Counted from the first letter of the stretch, positions 41,428 to 52,691 are shown. The stretch is 64,000 nucleotides of DNA from Epithemia pelagica (GCA_946965045.2 OX337228.1:4588001-4652000), one strand, 5' to 3'. The notes: generated by a model from the letters alone, not told the origin. Made by a program: numbers and translations.

Positions 41428-43191
41428 TTAATAATAAGCACGTGGCGGTTGTGCGGTGTATGAGTATCCAGGCTGAGGGGCATAACCTGGTTGTGCCCCG
41501 TATCCGGGCTGGGTGTATCCAACCCCAAATCCTCCCTGCTGTTGTTGCAACGGCGGCGGTCCTTGTTGGTTCGGCTGTCCGTAGACAACCATCATTCCTG
41601 CTTGCTGAGCTTCCGGACTAAAGAGTTGAGGTGGTGCCTTCATAATATCTTCCTTGGGTGCCTTCTTGGACTTTACTTCACTTATCTGATTCAAGGTGGC
41701 TTGTCCTCCAACAACTTGGTGTGCGGCCGGGGGCAGACCCTTGCTCTTCCCCTTTTTCTTCATGGCTTCTGACTCGTCCTCTTTCTTCTTAACTTCCAGA
41801 TGTACCTCCGCCGGTTGGTCAATATGATCGACGTTGACAAGCTTCTTCAAGGCCGCATCAAAAGGATTGAGAGGCGCTTCTTCTTCAAACTGAATCATTC
41901 CGGGTGTGTCACCATTGACTGCGACAAGAGCTTGTTCATTACCAGCCTTCACATCAGGTGACTCGAAGCCCACATTACCTCCTGCTGGAGGAGGACTCGA
42001 ATAGGCATTAAGAATCTCATTGGCCATTTGGGTGTGAGTGGCAGGTGGAGCGGCCTTGGGTTCAAACGGATCTTCTGGTGCGTACGTGTCGTAGACGTCA
42101 GTGGGTCCACCAGGGTTTGGTGTGTAAGTCTCCGTAAGAAGAGTTGTGCTCTGGGGAGCCGCGGCTGGGGCATAGTAGGGGGCTGGTGCTGGAGGTTGTT
42201 GGGCGTAGTAGCCAGGGTCTTGACCAGCGGACGGTGTGGCAGGAAGCGCCGGATACGACGCGGCTCCAGCATTCGATGTAGGATATGAAGGAGTTCCAGG
42301 CGGCTGTTGATACACTGGAGCAGCCGGCTGCTCGTAAGCAGGTGGTTGCTGGTATGCCGACTGTTGATAACCCGAAGCTGCGGGTTGTTGATACGCACCG
42401 TATCCACCGTCGTAGCCAACATTGGGAACCGTCGGGTCACCCATACCCAAGGACATAAGATCGTCTCCCTCTGGAACAGCCGCAGGAGCAGGTTGTGGTA
42501 CTGGAGCAGCTGTGGGGGCCATGCCTCGCTGCTCTAAATGGGCACGAGATTCTTCCAAGGACGCCCGGATAGCCTTTTGGAGATCTTCTTGTTCCTCTTC
42601 GGCGGATCTGGGAGCTTTGACAGATGCAGGAGGAACAGCGCTACGGGGAGCCCCAGCCCGATCACGAGTTCCACTACGTAATCCTAATTCGTACATTTTG
42701 GGCATTGTGAAGAACGACTGTCCGTCAATAAAGAGGTCGTACTGGCGGAAACCGGGGGTCGCAGACATGGGAGGAGTCGCATGGCAAAGAATCTTGACAA
42801 TGTGATTTCCTCGAGATGTCCAGCTGTGTTCCAAGACGTTTGTACGATTCGCCGTATAATGAACTTCCCTCCCGTCCATCATGATCTGTCGTTTTCCGGA
42901 TGTGATAGACCACACAACAACAACATCGTGTTCTTCTCCTCGACATGCTGTGCCTGTTTGTCCGGCTGCCAATGCTTCTTCATTAGGGAAACCAAAACGC
43001 CTGTCATCAACGGTTCCACTCTTAAGTTAGCTCACGAATCTCCACAGAGGTGTCCAAGACGTGTTTGCTGAACGTCGTTCCAACGCAACGTTAACAGTGG
43101 CTTACCATTTGATCCGTCGTTTCGTAGAAGCTACATGTTTGCCAGCAGACACAGCTGAGAAATCGATCTGGTAAATAGGGTATCTCGACAT
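41428..43191 (-). CDS. Protein with N-terminal CRGEEH domain, UIM and P/Q/Y-rich tail (member 1)
   Basis: Exon 2 is 43000-41428; the preceding exon ends at 43106 and is joined in phase 2 across a 105-bp intron (GTAAGC...TGACAG), giving ...RRIKW-RFGFPNEEA. I take the in-frame ATG at 43191 as start (552 aa), but the frame is open upstream to about 43495, so a longer N-terminus is possible. The N-terminal domain (CRGEEHDVVVVWSITSGKRQ...ATPGFRQYDLFIDGQSFFTMP) recurs in the 45349-47180 gene. It is followed by a ubiquitin-interacting motif (EEEQEDLQKAIRASLEES) and a long YQQP-repeat, Pro/Gln-rich tail. The tail suggests a trafficking or condensate-forming role; function unknown. Pocket of acidic residues LNPFDAAL and NPF-like words may bind EH domains. 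Confidence 0.7.
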
Positions 43192-43797
43192 TCTCTTAAG
43201 AACAACTGCACTACGATCAACGCAACACCAATACAGAAAAGACAACTGCTGATCCGCAACAAGTTGATCTCCAGCAATGAAGTGAATCCGGGCTGTGGCC
43301 GAACCCGATGCACTTTTTCGCCTCCACGCTGCAGCCAAATCCTCGTTCGCTCCATTCAACGCTTCAAGCAATAACTCACTATCGCGTGACGGTCCAACCG
43401 CTGAGTATCTTGTGCAATCGACAATGAAAATCTCCAAAAATGTTGAAAGTACTTGTAGATCCACAGTGCAACAAGATTTTTTGTCGGATACTGGAAAAAT
43501 TGTTTGGGAAAATGCTTTCGATTGGCGAGGCTATCAGGTACATTACTTACGTTAAAAAATAGTGTAGCCAATGAAGATCCAAGATCCAAAAATAGAAATT
43601 AGTTGCCACCAACAAAAAAACGAGAGAGAGGAGAACGGAGCACAAACATAAACATAAAACATAAACCGAGACCGAGCTACCTTGGACGATTCGCTACCTC
43701 AACAAGAGAACAAGAGTGTGACCTCTAGCAAAGCGTCGAGTGTCGATTGTGTTAAGGTTACCATTACGCGTACGGACTCCTATTCTTTGTCCATTTC
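43192..43797. other. Divergent intergenic region, 606 bp
   Basis: Up to about 43495 the minus strand stays open in the frame of the 41428-43191 gene (about 100 codons) after a possible acceptor TTTTTCCAG. No in-frame upstream exon with an ATG could be found, so it is left outside the gene. The rest is promoter for the two divergent genes. Confidence 0.4.
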
Positions 43798-45072
43798 ATG
43801 TATTACGACTCCATGGAAATGTCCATAGCCCACGAACACATCAAACATGATAATGACGACGATGATGATGGAAACATCAGGCATGATGATGGAAATATTA
43901 GCCATGGGTTCTCCTTTCGCACTATTTGTGGCCCTCTCATGGTCGGAAGCGCCGTCTGTCTGAGTGTTGTGCCATACATTCTTTCTTCTTGGCATTGCGC
44001 TATCAGCACATTCGTGTTCTTATGCGGCGTGCTGCTCTGCTTACATGACGTTGGTGATTGGTGTTTGGAGAGCACTCGGTCCTATATGAGAAGATCAATT
44101 GAGGGTGTTTCTCTTGACGAGCTTTTGCAGTCTGTGCATAATGCTGAATTAGCTGTGGTGGGAAATTTCGTGGGTTCCTTTGTGGGACAAATCGCTATGT
44201 ACGGTTTACCATGCTCGAAGGATCAAAGAGTTCGTCTCTTTCAATCTGGATTCGATGTCCCTGATGCAAGAGAAGCCCGACGTATGCTTCTAGAACCAGG
44301 AGGTTGGAGTGCTTTGTTGCCAGAGTCGGCACAGAACTGGATTTTTGAGCCTCCGTCAAAAGGGAAAATTACCTATCAATTTGTTGATGAAGGAAAAGGC
44401 CTTTCCTCGCCTGATCCGGAAACGAATAGTCATGACAGCACGCGTTCCTCGGATGTTTCTGATCTCTACGAGTTGGAGAAAGATAGAATACGAAGCAAAA
44501 CTTTTGTGGATGACGTCTCTGCCTTGATTGGTGTAAAGGTTGAACATGTGGATGAAGAGCCATGTGTTTCTGAATCGTGTGATGTACGAACAGGTGGACC
44601 AGAGGGATATGATAGTGCGTCAGTGGAAACGAAAGCAAATCCTCCTCCACCTATACATGTATTTGGGTCAGTGTTGAAGGAAATGATCCTTGAAACAGTA
44701 TCACACCATATGAACTTATTTTCGCAAAACAATACATTGGAGATCGCGGGAGCTACGACGTCTGCTCTTCTTCTAGGAAGACTCTTTATGAGTCGCCGTA
44801 CTCGGCGTATGATAATGGGACTCTTCGGAGGGCTTACAACTGTCGGAATTGCCACTGTATGGTCTCTTTCGATGATATCTCTTTCTGCGAAGCACTATGA
44901 CAGACTACGGGCTCTGCGAACAAATCCCGCTAGTCTTTCTTCTATTGGTTTGATACTGAAGAGGATAGTGGCACAAGCGACAGACCCAAAAATCCAAGGC
45001 TTACTGGCTGCTTTGGTCATGTTGTATTGGAGAAGACCTAGAAGGCGGGATAAAATAAGCTCAAAACCTTAA
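43798..45072 (+). CDS. Membrane protein of unknown function
   Basis: An intronless ORF of 424 aa. Asp-rich repeats near the N-terminus (DDDDDGNIRHDDGNISH) are followed by two hydrophobic segments (about 45-65 and 68-88), a central soluble region with an acidic linker, and one or two more hydrophobic segments near 330-375 (MIMGLFGGLTTVGIATVWSL). A basic tail (WRRPRRRDKISSKP) ends the protein. Two cysteines flank a conserved-looking core (QIAMYGLPCSKDQRVRL). I know no family. It lies between the two CRGEEH-domain genes and is transcribed divergently from the first. Confidence 0.6.
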   Translation: MYYDSMEMSIAHEHIKHDNDDDDDGNIRHDDGNISHGFSFRTICGPLMVGSAVCLSVVPYILSSWHCAISTFVFLCGVLLCLHDVGDWCLESTRSYMRRSIEGVSLDELLQSVHNAELAVVGNFVGSFVGQIAMYGLPCSKDQRVRLFQSGFDVPDAREARRMLLEPGGWSALLPESAQNWIFEPPSKGKITYQFVDEGKGLSSPDPETNSHDSTRSSDVSDLYELEKDRIRSKTFVDDVSALIGVKVEHVDEEPCVSESCDVRTGGPEGYDSASVETKANPPPPIHVFGSVLKEMILETVSHHMNLFSQNNTLEIAGATTSALLLGRLFMSRRTRRMIMGLFGGLTTVGIATVWSLSMISLSAKHYDRLRALRTNPASLSSIGLILKRIVAQATDPKIQGLLAALVMLYWRRPRRRDKISSKP

Positions 45073-45348
45073 TTTTTAATTCATTCGTTTCTATGGTATT
45101 TTCGTTCACTAAATATCTATTGGTGGTGCGTATGTTTGATATATCTGAGAGACCTGCCTCAGAAAACAACTTTTGATAAACTTGGTCATGCGTGCAACCT
45201 TCAATAGCGACTGTTGCAGCATAGACTTCACCGAGATCCCTTTGTCGTCATCGAGGCCTCATAAAACAGACCATGCAAATTATCGGACAGGGATGGGCTT
45301 TACATAAATGACAGATAATGCACAAAGATAGCCCCTTCAGGAAGGCTG

Positions 45349-47180
45349 TTAAAACGAGCATGTGCTTGCTGGTGAATCCAGATCTTCAAAATCAGTAATG
45401 GAGCTCCGTGGGCTCCCAAGAGAAACCTTCTGTTGAAGCAATTCAGGACAGTGCTGGTCTGGAGTTATCACTCGCGGTCTTAGAGGCTGCCGTTCTACGT
45501 CGTCGCCCGTCCACACTCGCATGAGATCATCAGAGATCACAAAAGAATCCACTGTATCTCCTTCTGGATTATCATCTGTCCATGCTCCCATGAGATGCGG
45601 AATCGACGGCATACCACGCGTGGTGGAAAGTGACGGGGTTGGAGAGAGAGCTCTCTCATCGTTGTTATTGTTTTCTCTCGCGTTCGGGTCAATCTCTGAA
45701 CTGTACATATTTTCAGACAGAGGCATGACCTGGGGCCGCAATCCTGATAGCACCAACGAACCTGTATCGTTCGCATCAAGAAAACGTCGAAACCCCTCTT
45801 CACTCATAAAACGGCAAAAGCCAAAACTTGGCCGTCTTGATGAAAGGGCCACCGCCTCCATGTCTCCATACTTGCCAAGCGCAGCTCCAAGGTCGTCGAC
45901 TGAGATACTTGCATCAAGATTGTCTAGAATCACAGTATCCATCGGAAGTGGACTCGCAAAATCAAGACGAAGAACAGCCGCCACTCCAAGAAGTATCCGA
46001 GCTCCCTCGTCCGACGAAACGTCTTCGTTTCTCACTTTGATGAAGATAAAATCAATGAGTTTCTGCATGTAATCCAACTCACTGTCATTGGGATCCACAA
46101 GGGTGCGGCTTGTTGTCGCAGGGGCCGAACGGGTGCGGTGAGGAATCGATATGGGAAATGGACGCTCAAGCGGTGTTGTCAGGACGCCATCAGTTGATTT
46201 ATCTCGTCTTTTCCATTCATACGCTTCACACAGCGCGTCAACTTCGATTTGTTGAGGGTCCCGCTCCTCACTTGACACCGATTTGGAAGACAGAAGATCA
46301 AGGCTTTGTTGTGACACATAATCAGGGAAGAAAGTATGAATGATGGAACGCGAAACCATTCCTTCCAACTGGGGAAGGCATTCAACTATACGCTGTCGCA
46401 AGGATTCCAACATGGGCGAGTACACCTCGGAGTGTAGTTCATCTACCTCTGCAAGACCGTTACTGAGCCCAACCATCGAAAGACGATACCCCATTCCATC
46501 ACCAGGGTGGCGATCTGCAAGACTCTGCAGCGAATCAAGTTCACTACCACTTGATCCCAGGTGTTCACTCTGGTGTGAATGGACAATTGTCGGTCTTATT
46601 CGATATTCTTGTTCGTCCAAAATGCTGTTCGTCTCGTCCGATAGATCACTAGACTCCGAAGCCTCAACGACGGGGTTCTGTTGGCCCACTTCAAGGATGC
46701 TTGGCATTCTGTAGAAGCTAACTCCGTCCACAAGTAAATCATATTGCGTAGCCCCAGGAGTTGCCTCCGCATGGGCAACAACCTGCAAAAGTTCACCTGC
46801 GTAGGTGTGCCAAGAAATGTTGACTGTATGTGACCGAACGTCCTGGTGAATGAGGTTTGATATATTCCGTTTGTTCCAGTACACTCGGATTTTGCTGCTC
46901 TTGAGACTCCACACTAGTTCAACTTCATGTTCCTCTCCTCTGCATTCACTACCTTTATTTCCATTTTGCGCTTCCCCTATATTAGTAAACCCAAATGCCC
47001 TGTTCACGTGAAAAGAAGAAAAGCAGCGGCATGGTCAGCAACCAAACAGCCATAACATGGTACCACCTCGCCGAAGCCTATCTTTCATTATGCTCATTGT
47101 CGCGCTCCTGTCTTGGGAAAAATGCCGTTCATCGGCGAGAGACATGTTTTCGAAAAAATGGGGCACCATTTGCGCGCCAT
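45349..47180 (-). CDS. Protein with N-terminal CRGEEH domain and an RRM-like domain (member 2)
   Basis: Exon 2 is 46999-45349. A 14-nt first exon (47180-47167) that encodes MARK and two bases of the next codon can be joined in phase 2 (acceptor TGAACAG), giving MARKW-AFGFTN. The same phase and place of the intron in member 1 (IKW-RFGF) supports this, although the donor (GTGCCC) is weak. The product has 554 aa. The N-terminal domain (CRGEEHEVELVWSLKSSKIRV...ATQYDLLVDGVSFYRMP) is shared with member 1. The later part has an RRM-like segment (VILDNLDASISVDDLGAALGKYGDMEAV...FGFCRFMSEEGF). Serine/acidic linkers separate them. RNA binding is an inference from the RRM-like fold. Confidence 0.65.
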
Positions 47181-48275
47181 GATAGATAGAATTTGTTGCG
47201 ATGTACTCTCTGTTTCACAGTCTATAAAAATAAAATATGGGCCCGACAACTCCGACCACGAAATCGTATTTTCGAAAGGAGGACCATGACTCTTCAAGGA
47301 CTCTGAAACGGCCGAAACGATGACGAAAACAGTCAACCTACCATTGCAATCTCCTTTTCGAGCTTCGGAAGTAGCGACCCAGAGGTTCGTAAAAGAAACG
47401 AAGGCGGTAGGCCTTTGGGATTATCTCGTGTTGACCCATAGATCCTCGTTGCCTTCGTCGGCCCGCACTCGTTTGCTCCATCATTTCTTGAGATGTCATG
47501 ACAGTTCTTTATTCATAGGATAGGAAGATTGAGTTGTCCAATCTGTTTCACTCAGTTTTGTCTGGGTTCACCAGGGACGGGATGGCAAGGAAGTGAAGTT
47601 GCGCCCAAGAAAGTGGTTCTCTTTGTATTTTTGTCGGTGGAGACCCAACGAAGAAGTGTGAGGAGAGAGAAGATGGATCAAGACTCTGAACTGCGAGCCA
47701 TCCGTTCCGGCCTCTCCGTTTACCGAGCGTCGCCTTCCAGGCAACCTACCTCGAGACTCCGAGAAAGAATTGATACAACGATTGGACATTTGAGCGCTCC
47801 AACGGAAAGTCAATTATTAATTTAGACGAGTCCAATTTGTACTACAGAAATTTAGAATATTTATGCCCTGGATGACTGTCAATAAATCCGTGGACGGAGT
47901 GACGGTCATGCCAGATTCGATATTCGATATTCGAGGCCCCGTACCACCCAGTGCAACGAAAAACAAAAACCAGTACTCATCAAATAATACTTCTACTCTC
48001 TGTACATTTACTCTGCCAGCGCAAGCGCAGTAACATAAAACATAAACATGGAAATGTGCTGGGTGTTGGACTCAACTACTCCTTCCACTATACCCCGACT
48101 AACGAACGACCAAAAAGGCTTTAACCTCAAACCCTCAACAGACAAAATCTTCTTCGCTCCTTCACCAATTGGTCCCAGCCACTTCATTGAGCCCCAGCAA
48201 GAGGAAGAATCGCCTAATAGGTGCTACTTTAGTGACCTTTTTCATTCCAGGGACGCTGATGAACGTCAAGGCCAC
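47181..48275. other. Gene-poor stretch, 1.1 kb, with small candidate ORFs
   Basis: A 67-codon frame at 47320-47523 and a frame at 47529-47825 (containing MDQDSELRAIRSGLSVYR) on the plus strand might be exons of a small gene, because an acceptor-like ATTCATAG lies at about 47513-47520. No domain and no consistent splice could be found. The remainder is AT-rich. Confidence 0.35.
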
Positions 48276-49619
48276 ATGCTCCATGTTCTCACTTTGCTTT
48301 TGAGCAGCGTGCCACTGGGAGTTGTAAACGTGCATGGGTGGCCTCTGGGAAACGTCGCGTATCATTGCTGGTCCCCCCGGCTTATCCAGCAAAACCGATG
48401 TCGACTACTTCACTCGGGACTACATGGACGGGAAGGAATCGACCTCCCCAGGCCAAACGATACGGAGACATTGGTGTTCACGGATTTCTGGGGATCCACC
48501 GTTCGAACAACTCGATGGAGGTCGCCCCATCTACCGTCTGACCCGGCCATCGATCAAACAGGAACACTTCCTGCTGGAGCTTATGTATCTTCATCCAACA
48601 GTACAATGAATAAAGTATGTCGTGTTTCACTTGCCATCAGTTTAGGCAGACAGCGCACTGGCGGTGAAGACGTTGATCCAGACCAGATGGTTCAGACAAT
48701 GCAGAGCTTTGTAGAAGACGGACTGTCCTCTTTTCAGCTTGAGGCAGTGTCATCTCCTCAACATGTCGTTGCTTGGAAAGAGGAGCAATTGTACAGACGC
48801 TTTCTGCAGGAGTCTCCTGGAACAATCCGGCGTCAGGCACATCTAACTGTACCGCTTCAGCTTCCGTATGGTCCGGATGCTGTCGTAAACCGTCAAACGA
48901 TTCGAGCAAAACTCTCTGGGTCACTCCTTCGAATGGGCTCCCCCGAAACACTTGACTGTGTCCTTTTGGACCCCGGACCATACAAATTATCGGACGATTA
49001 CGTCATGGATACCATGGATATTCTTGAAGATTTGAAACGAGAAGGTCTTCTTTTGGCCGTAACTGGGAGAAATCTCTCTCCGTTCGTACTCCGTTCCTTA
49101 TCCGATTATGGAGTCTCAGTTCTACAGAGAAACCAGAGGGATATGAATGCAGCAAACACATCAAATGTTGAATCGATTCTGTTCGAGCATCCCGGGACTC
49201 TGCCCTTACAAGCTACAGCCCCGCTGTTTGGCGGTTTGTTGACCGATAGATTTATCGATAGGGAATTCATTCCTCTTTCCAACGAGCTTTCTATCAATGC
49301 ACAACGGTACATGAGAGAAAGATTTCCAACAACAAAAGCAAATTCAGCTGTGGAGTGGAGGAAATTCCAAAAACGAGAGTTGGCAACATTACGAGACATT
49401 GCTCGTAAGCATGGAGTTTCAACCGCAACAGTTGCGGTCCGATCCTTGCTCCAGAATGAACAAATCGATAGTGTGGCGGTGTGCACCAAATTAAGCGGAG
49501 TGGACAGCGCCGGTTCTAGAAGAGAGTCAAGAAAGCAGCAGTTCCGTGATGTGTTCAGATTTGAGTTAGAGGAAGACGACATGGAACGTCTATGGAAATA
49601 TTCGGCTTGGGTCCTGTGA
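48276..49619 (+). CDS. Aldo-keto-reductase-like protein with N-terminal signal sequence
   Basis: The frame is open from 48048, but I prefer the ATG at 48276, which begins a hydrophobic signal peptide (MLHVLTLLLSSVPLGVVNVHGW), giving 447 aa. An AKR-type TIM-barrel pattern is visible: VFTDFWGS near the start, PETLDCVLLDPGPY as strand 4, ILEDLKREGLLLAVTGRNLSPF as strand 6 region, and ELATLRDIARKHGVSTATVAVRSLLQ followed by IDSVAVCTKL at the C-terminus. The usual catalytic tetrad (D-Y-K-H) is not clearly kept, so it could be a degenerate member. W after the signal peptide may mark plastid import. Confidence 0.6.
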   Translation: MLHVLTLLLSSVPLGVVNVHGWPLGNVAYHCWSPRLIQQNRCRLLHSGLHGREGIDLPRPNDTETLVFTDFWGSTVRTTRWRSPHLPSDPAIDQTGTLPAGAYVSSSNSTMNKVCRVSLAISLGRQRTGGEDVDPDQMVQTMQSFVEDGLSSFQLEAVSSPQHVVAWKEEQLYRRFLQESPGTIRRQAHLTVPLQLPYGPDAVVNRQTIRAKLSGSLLRMGSPETLDCVLLDPGPYKLSDDYVMDTMDILEDLKREGLLLAVTGRNLSPFVLRSLSDYGVSVLQRNQRDMNAANTSNVESILFEHPGTLPLQATAPLFGGLLTDRFIDREFIPLSNELSINAQRYMRERFPTTKANSAVEWRKFQKRELATLRDIARKHGVSTATVAVRSLLQNEQIDSVAVCTKLSGVDSAGSRRESRKQQFRDVFRFELEEDDMERLWKYSAWVL

Positions 49620-49778
49620 ATCAAGTAGGCACGAGAAAATCACCGTCACGTGCTTTCCAAAAGGGAACGGAAACAAGATTATTTGTTTTAGTGAAACAGC
49701 AGCTAGCCTCTTGTCGTACTTCCGTGTCGAGCGAGATTAGGGGGGTCGACATTCACCGACAGCCACATCGTTAAGGTG

Positions 49779-50197
49779 TCACCTCGAACTTTCTGTTCGC
49801 AGATTGTATTTCGTTTTAAGCTCAGACGCCTCTTTTTGCAAGCTACCAATATGTTCTTGCAGTGTGTTGATAGACTGGGTTAGCTGTAGCAAAAAAGCAT
49901 GAGTTCGATTTCAGAGGAAGCACAAATCACGGTTCGACGACAGCAGAATCGACATACATTTTCGTGGTTACTTGCAACTGATGGAAGTACTTCTTCCACA
50001 GTTCTTTCGACAAGGACTTCTCCAACCAATCGATATGCGCGGCGATTTGGATTAAGCGGCTTTAATGTTTCCTCCACAAGCTTATGTTCATTCCTATCCA
50101 TTTCCAGCTCCGCAACTTTTTGAACGAGTTTCTGTGATTCTTGGACAAGTTCGTTGTACTTGCGCACAGCATCCGACGGCGCAAGCTCTGTTCCCAT
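49779..50197 (-). CDS. PFDN2: Prefoldin subunit 2
   Basis: Two exons, 50197-49958 and 49883-49779, joined in phase 0 across a 74-bp intron (donor GTATGT, acceptor GCTACAG), give 114 aa. The ATG at 50197 is preceded by an in-frame GTG and is the first plausible start. The protein is two helices around a short beta hairpin, with the family signature ELEMDRNEHKLVEETLKPLNPNR and RLVGEVLVERTVEEVLP. The second exon supplies the C-terminal helix (LTQSINTLQEHIGSLQKEA). It is a beta-type prefoldin subunit of the cytosolic hexamer that hands actin and tubulin to CCT. Without the splice the frame would run on into a shadow tail, which supports the intron. Confidence 0.92.
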
Positions 50198-50733
50198 GGT
50201 GTCCACGCTTCACCTCTGCAAAACTGTTTGTTGTTGAACGGGAATCAGGCCAATCCTTTAGCTCAACAAAACCAATCCGTGCGGGGCCGGGCCGGATTTG
50301 GTTTTGGAAATTGTGCCTAACGCCGTCCTTACGCATTCGCAAAACAAATCCAAAAGACCGCGCCTTTTCGAATCCTGTCCCCCATCCTCCCCCACCCTTC
50401 ACTTAGAAAAATTGAATACTAAAACTTTTGGGTACTAAGGAAGCGCAAGGATACCGTTGAAGTCGAACGCCCGTCCATCATGTGTCACGCCCGCCCACCA
50501 TGTCGAACGCCCGCCTGACATATTCGAAACTGTAGGCAGCCTCTACACTAGCAAAAGTAAAACACTATCCCTAATGAATTTCCTGGATTTGTTCGAACAA
50601 ATCCAGAGTTCTGGATTGGCTGGAACAAATCCGGAAATGCTCTTTTACCCGGATATATGACGTCAACGAGACGCAAAATGCTGACGTGCACGAAATTTTG
50701 ATTTGGTTTTGCGAGCTAAAGGATTGGCCTCAG
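50198..50733. other. Intergenic, 536 bp, with a perfect 24-bp palindrome
   Basis: Contains three cgcccg-type words (gtcgaacgcccg at about 50460 and 50504) and a palindrome at 50583-50606. It is the upstream region of PFDN2 and borders the left end of the large transposon. Confidence 0.5.
50583..50606. repeat. Perfect 24-bp palindrome
   Basis: CTGGATTTGTTC is followed immediately by its exact reverse complement. A degenerate half copy (ctggattggctggaacaaat) follows at about 50611-50632. Confidence 0.9.
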
Positions 50734-50801
50734 GGACACCCAGGATTTTTGTGGTGATCCACAGTTTTCTGTCTTGTCCGACATCCTACCAATGGTAACT
50801 T

Positions 50802-52162
50802 CCCTCGGTATCAGTGTCCACTGCTTAGCTGTTTTTTGTCTGTGCCATCATTTTAGGTTCCCAGGTGGACACAGACATCATTTTTTTCTTTTGAGACGAA
50901 TAGAAATGATCAAATGGCAAATTGGCACGCATACCCAGCTGGAGTTTTCACAGTTTGAAACAGACGCATGCCCAGCAAGCGGCCGTGCGTGGATAACTGC
51001 TGGTTGCTCCATAATTCATAATGACAAGCACACAATTCTTTTCTCTTGTTGCCGAAGCACATCGTACAAATGGCATTCCAGGTGAGTGTGATCCGTTGCC
51101 AATTGCCATGACAATTACATAGCTCATGCTCACTGATCACTGACACTTGTCACTTTTGTTTGCTCTGCTCATGGGAAGAGAGGCGATCATCTGTTGTGTC
51201 TCTGGGTAGCTCATTACGTGCCATTCTACATGTCGAAATGACGGATTTTTGATAACTTTCATTCGATTCATAAACAGACTTCAGACATTGTTTTCTTTAT
51301 ATACTAGGAGTAGAAATAGAACTCAAGTGCTATTCATTCGTAGAGTTCAGTGCATTCTGAATAATTTGTTGCAGATCTCTTTTCTGTTTTGAGCATGGCA
51401 ATGACTCTCAGTTTCACCATGAACACAAGCAGCTCTCACACGCTACAGCTACAACTTTTGACTCTATGAACTGATAGACATGGAAAGTAGGGTGTGGCAA
51501 GAGCAAGAGGGCTTCCCATCTATTTGAAGCAAAAACAACAAAGTGTTCGGTCATTGAGAAATGAGATGATGCTACGACCTATGACGATAGTGAATCATCT
51601 ATCCTACAGAAGACATGAAAGCAACCAACCAACAATCAAACAACAAAACAATTACTCCTACATCAACAAATGAGACGGGTAAGATACTCCAGTTGACATC
51701 AAGCGGCTTGTTCCTAGTCTACTCCTTCAACAAGAGACAAGCCAAAGGATCATGCATGAACAAGAGGAAAGATTGCAGCAGTGATGAGTGAGAAGAAAGA
51801 AAAAGAAACAAGAAGATTAGAAATAAGCCACAGTAGTGAGAAGTGAGAAGCAGTTCAGGTTCAGCCCAGCATGTTGCATCCATTGTTCTCACCTCATGTC
51901 ATGGTCAAGCATTTGGCTCGGTTTTTGGTGTTTTGTGACAGAGGAGGACGGGAGGGTTGCCCAAAAAATTTGAATCGTGGTGACCAGAGGACAACCACCA
52001 ACCGTCAACTATCACATGCACGCTGGCCTTGCTCCAACCCTGAGGAATTTTATTGGGTAGATAGACAGACGAAAAACATAAAATGCTGGCTGTGTCCACT
52101 TGGGAACCTATGAAGGTGGCACAGACAAAAAACAGCTAAGCAGTGGACACTGATACCGAGGG
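50802..52162. mobile_element. Nested 1,361-bp inverted-repeat element in the left arm
   Basis: The ends CCCTCGGTATCAGTGTCCAC and its reverse complement (...GTGGACACTGATACCGAGGG) extend as imperfect inverted repeats for about 90 bp. The interior has no convincing ORF, so it is a MITE-like or non-autonomous DNA element. Comparison with the intact right arm (aactt-accggt-atgatg) shows the insertion between aactt and atgatg. I see no clear target duplication. Confidence 0.8.
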
Positions 52163-52346
52163 ATGATGAACGCCGTCCGATACCAAATATTTCTTAACAC
52201 GACTTGAATCATCCGTTGGATGTTGCCAATCGACTTTGACCGTTACTTACACGTTAAATCAAGATATCCTACAGTTTTTTACATCTATATAGTGTATAAA
52301 TTAGTGTAGAATAATTTCCATTATAGAGTAGAAGTACACTAATATA

Positions 52347-52660
52347 ATGTGTGGATGTTTGTGGACGTTTGTGGATCCACACACATCCACACGCATCCAC
52401 AGACATCCACACACATCCACAGACATCCACTGTGGATTTTTGTGGATATTTGTGGATCCACATTTATCCACAAATATCCACATTTATCCACGTGGACGTT
52501 TGTGGATCCACATTCATCGACGTGGACGTTTGTGGATCCACAAACGTCCACGTGGATCCACATGTGGATTTTTGTGGATTTATGTGGATTTATGTGGATT
52601 TTTGTGGTCCACAAATATCCACAAAAATCCACATTCATCCACAATCATCCACACAAGACT
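52347..52660. repeat. GTGGAT/TGTGGATCCACA motif array, left arm
   Basis: Dozens of gtggat(g/t)ttt and reverse words, including many copies of the palindrome tgtggatccaca, in both orientations. The same array occurs reversed at 59255-59404 and 60109-60265 and in the 57050-57340 foldback. Many overlapping frames across it translate as HP/WMFVD repeats and are not genes. Confidence 0.88.
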
Positions 52661-52691
52661 CGCCGAAGTAGAACTCAGAACTCGCACCACC

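Noticed and set aside
48048-48275. N-terminal extension of the AKR-like gene
   Set aside because: The ATG at 48276 begins a good signal peptide; the upstream 76 codons show no domain, although they cannot be ruled out.
52269-52671. Many overlapping ORFs rich in HP, WMFVD and IHKYP
   Set aside because: They are translations of the GTGGAT repeat array in all frames and both strands; no start or domain supports them.
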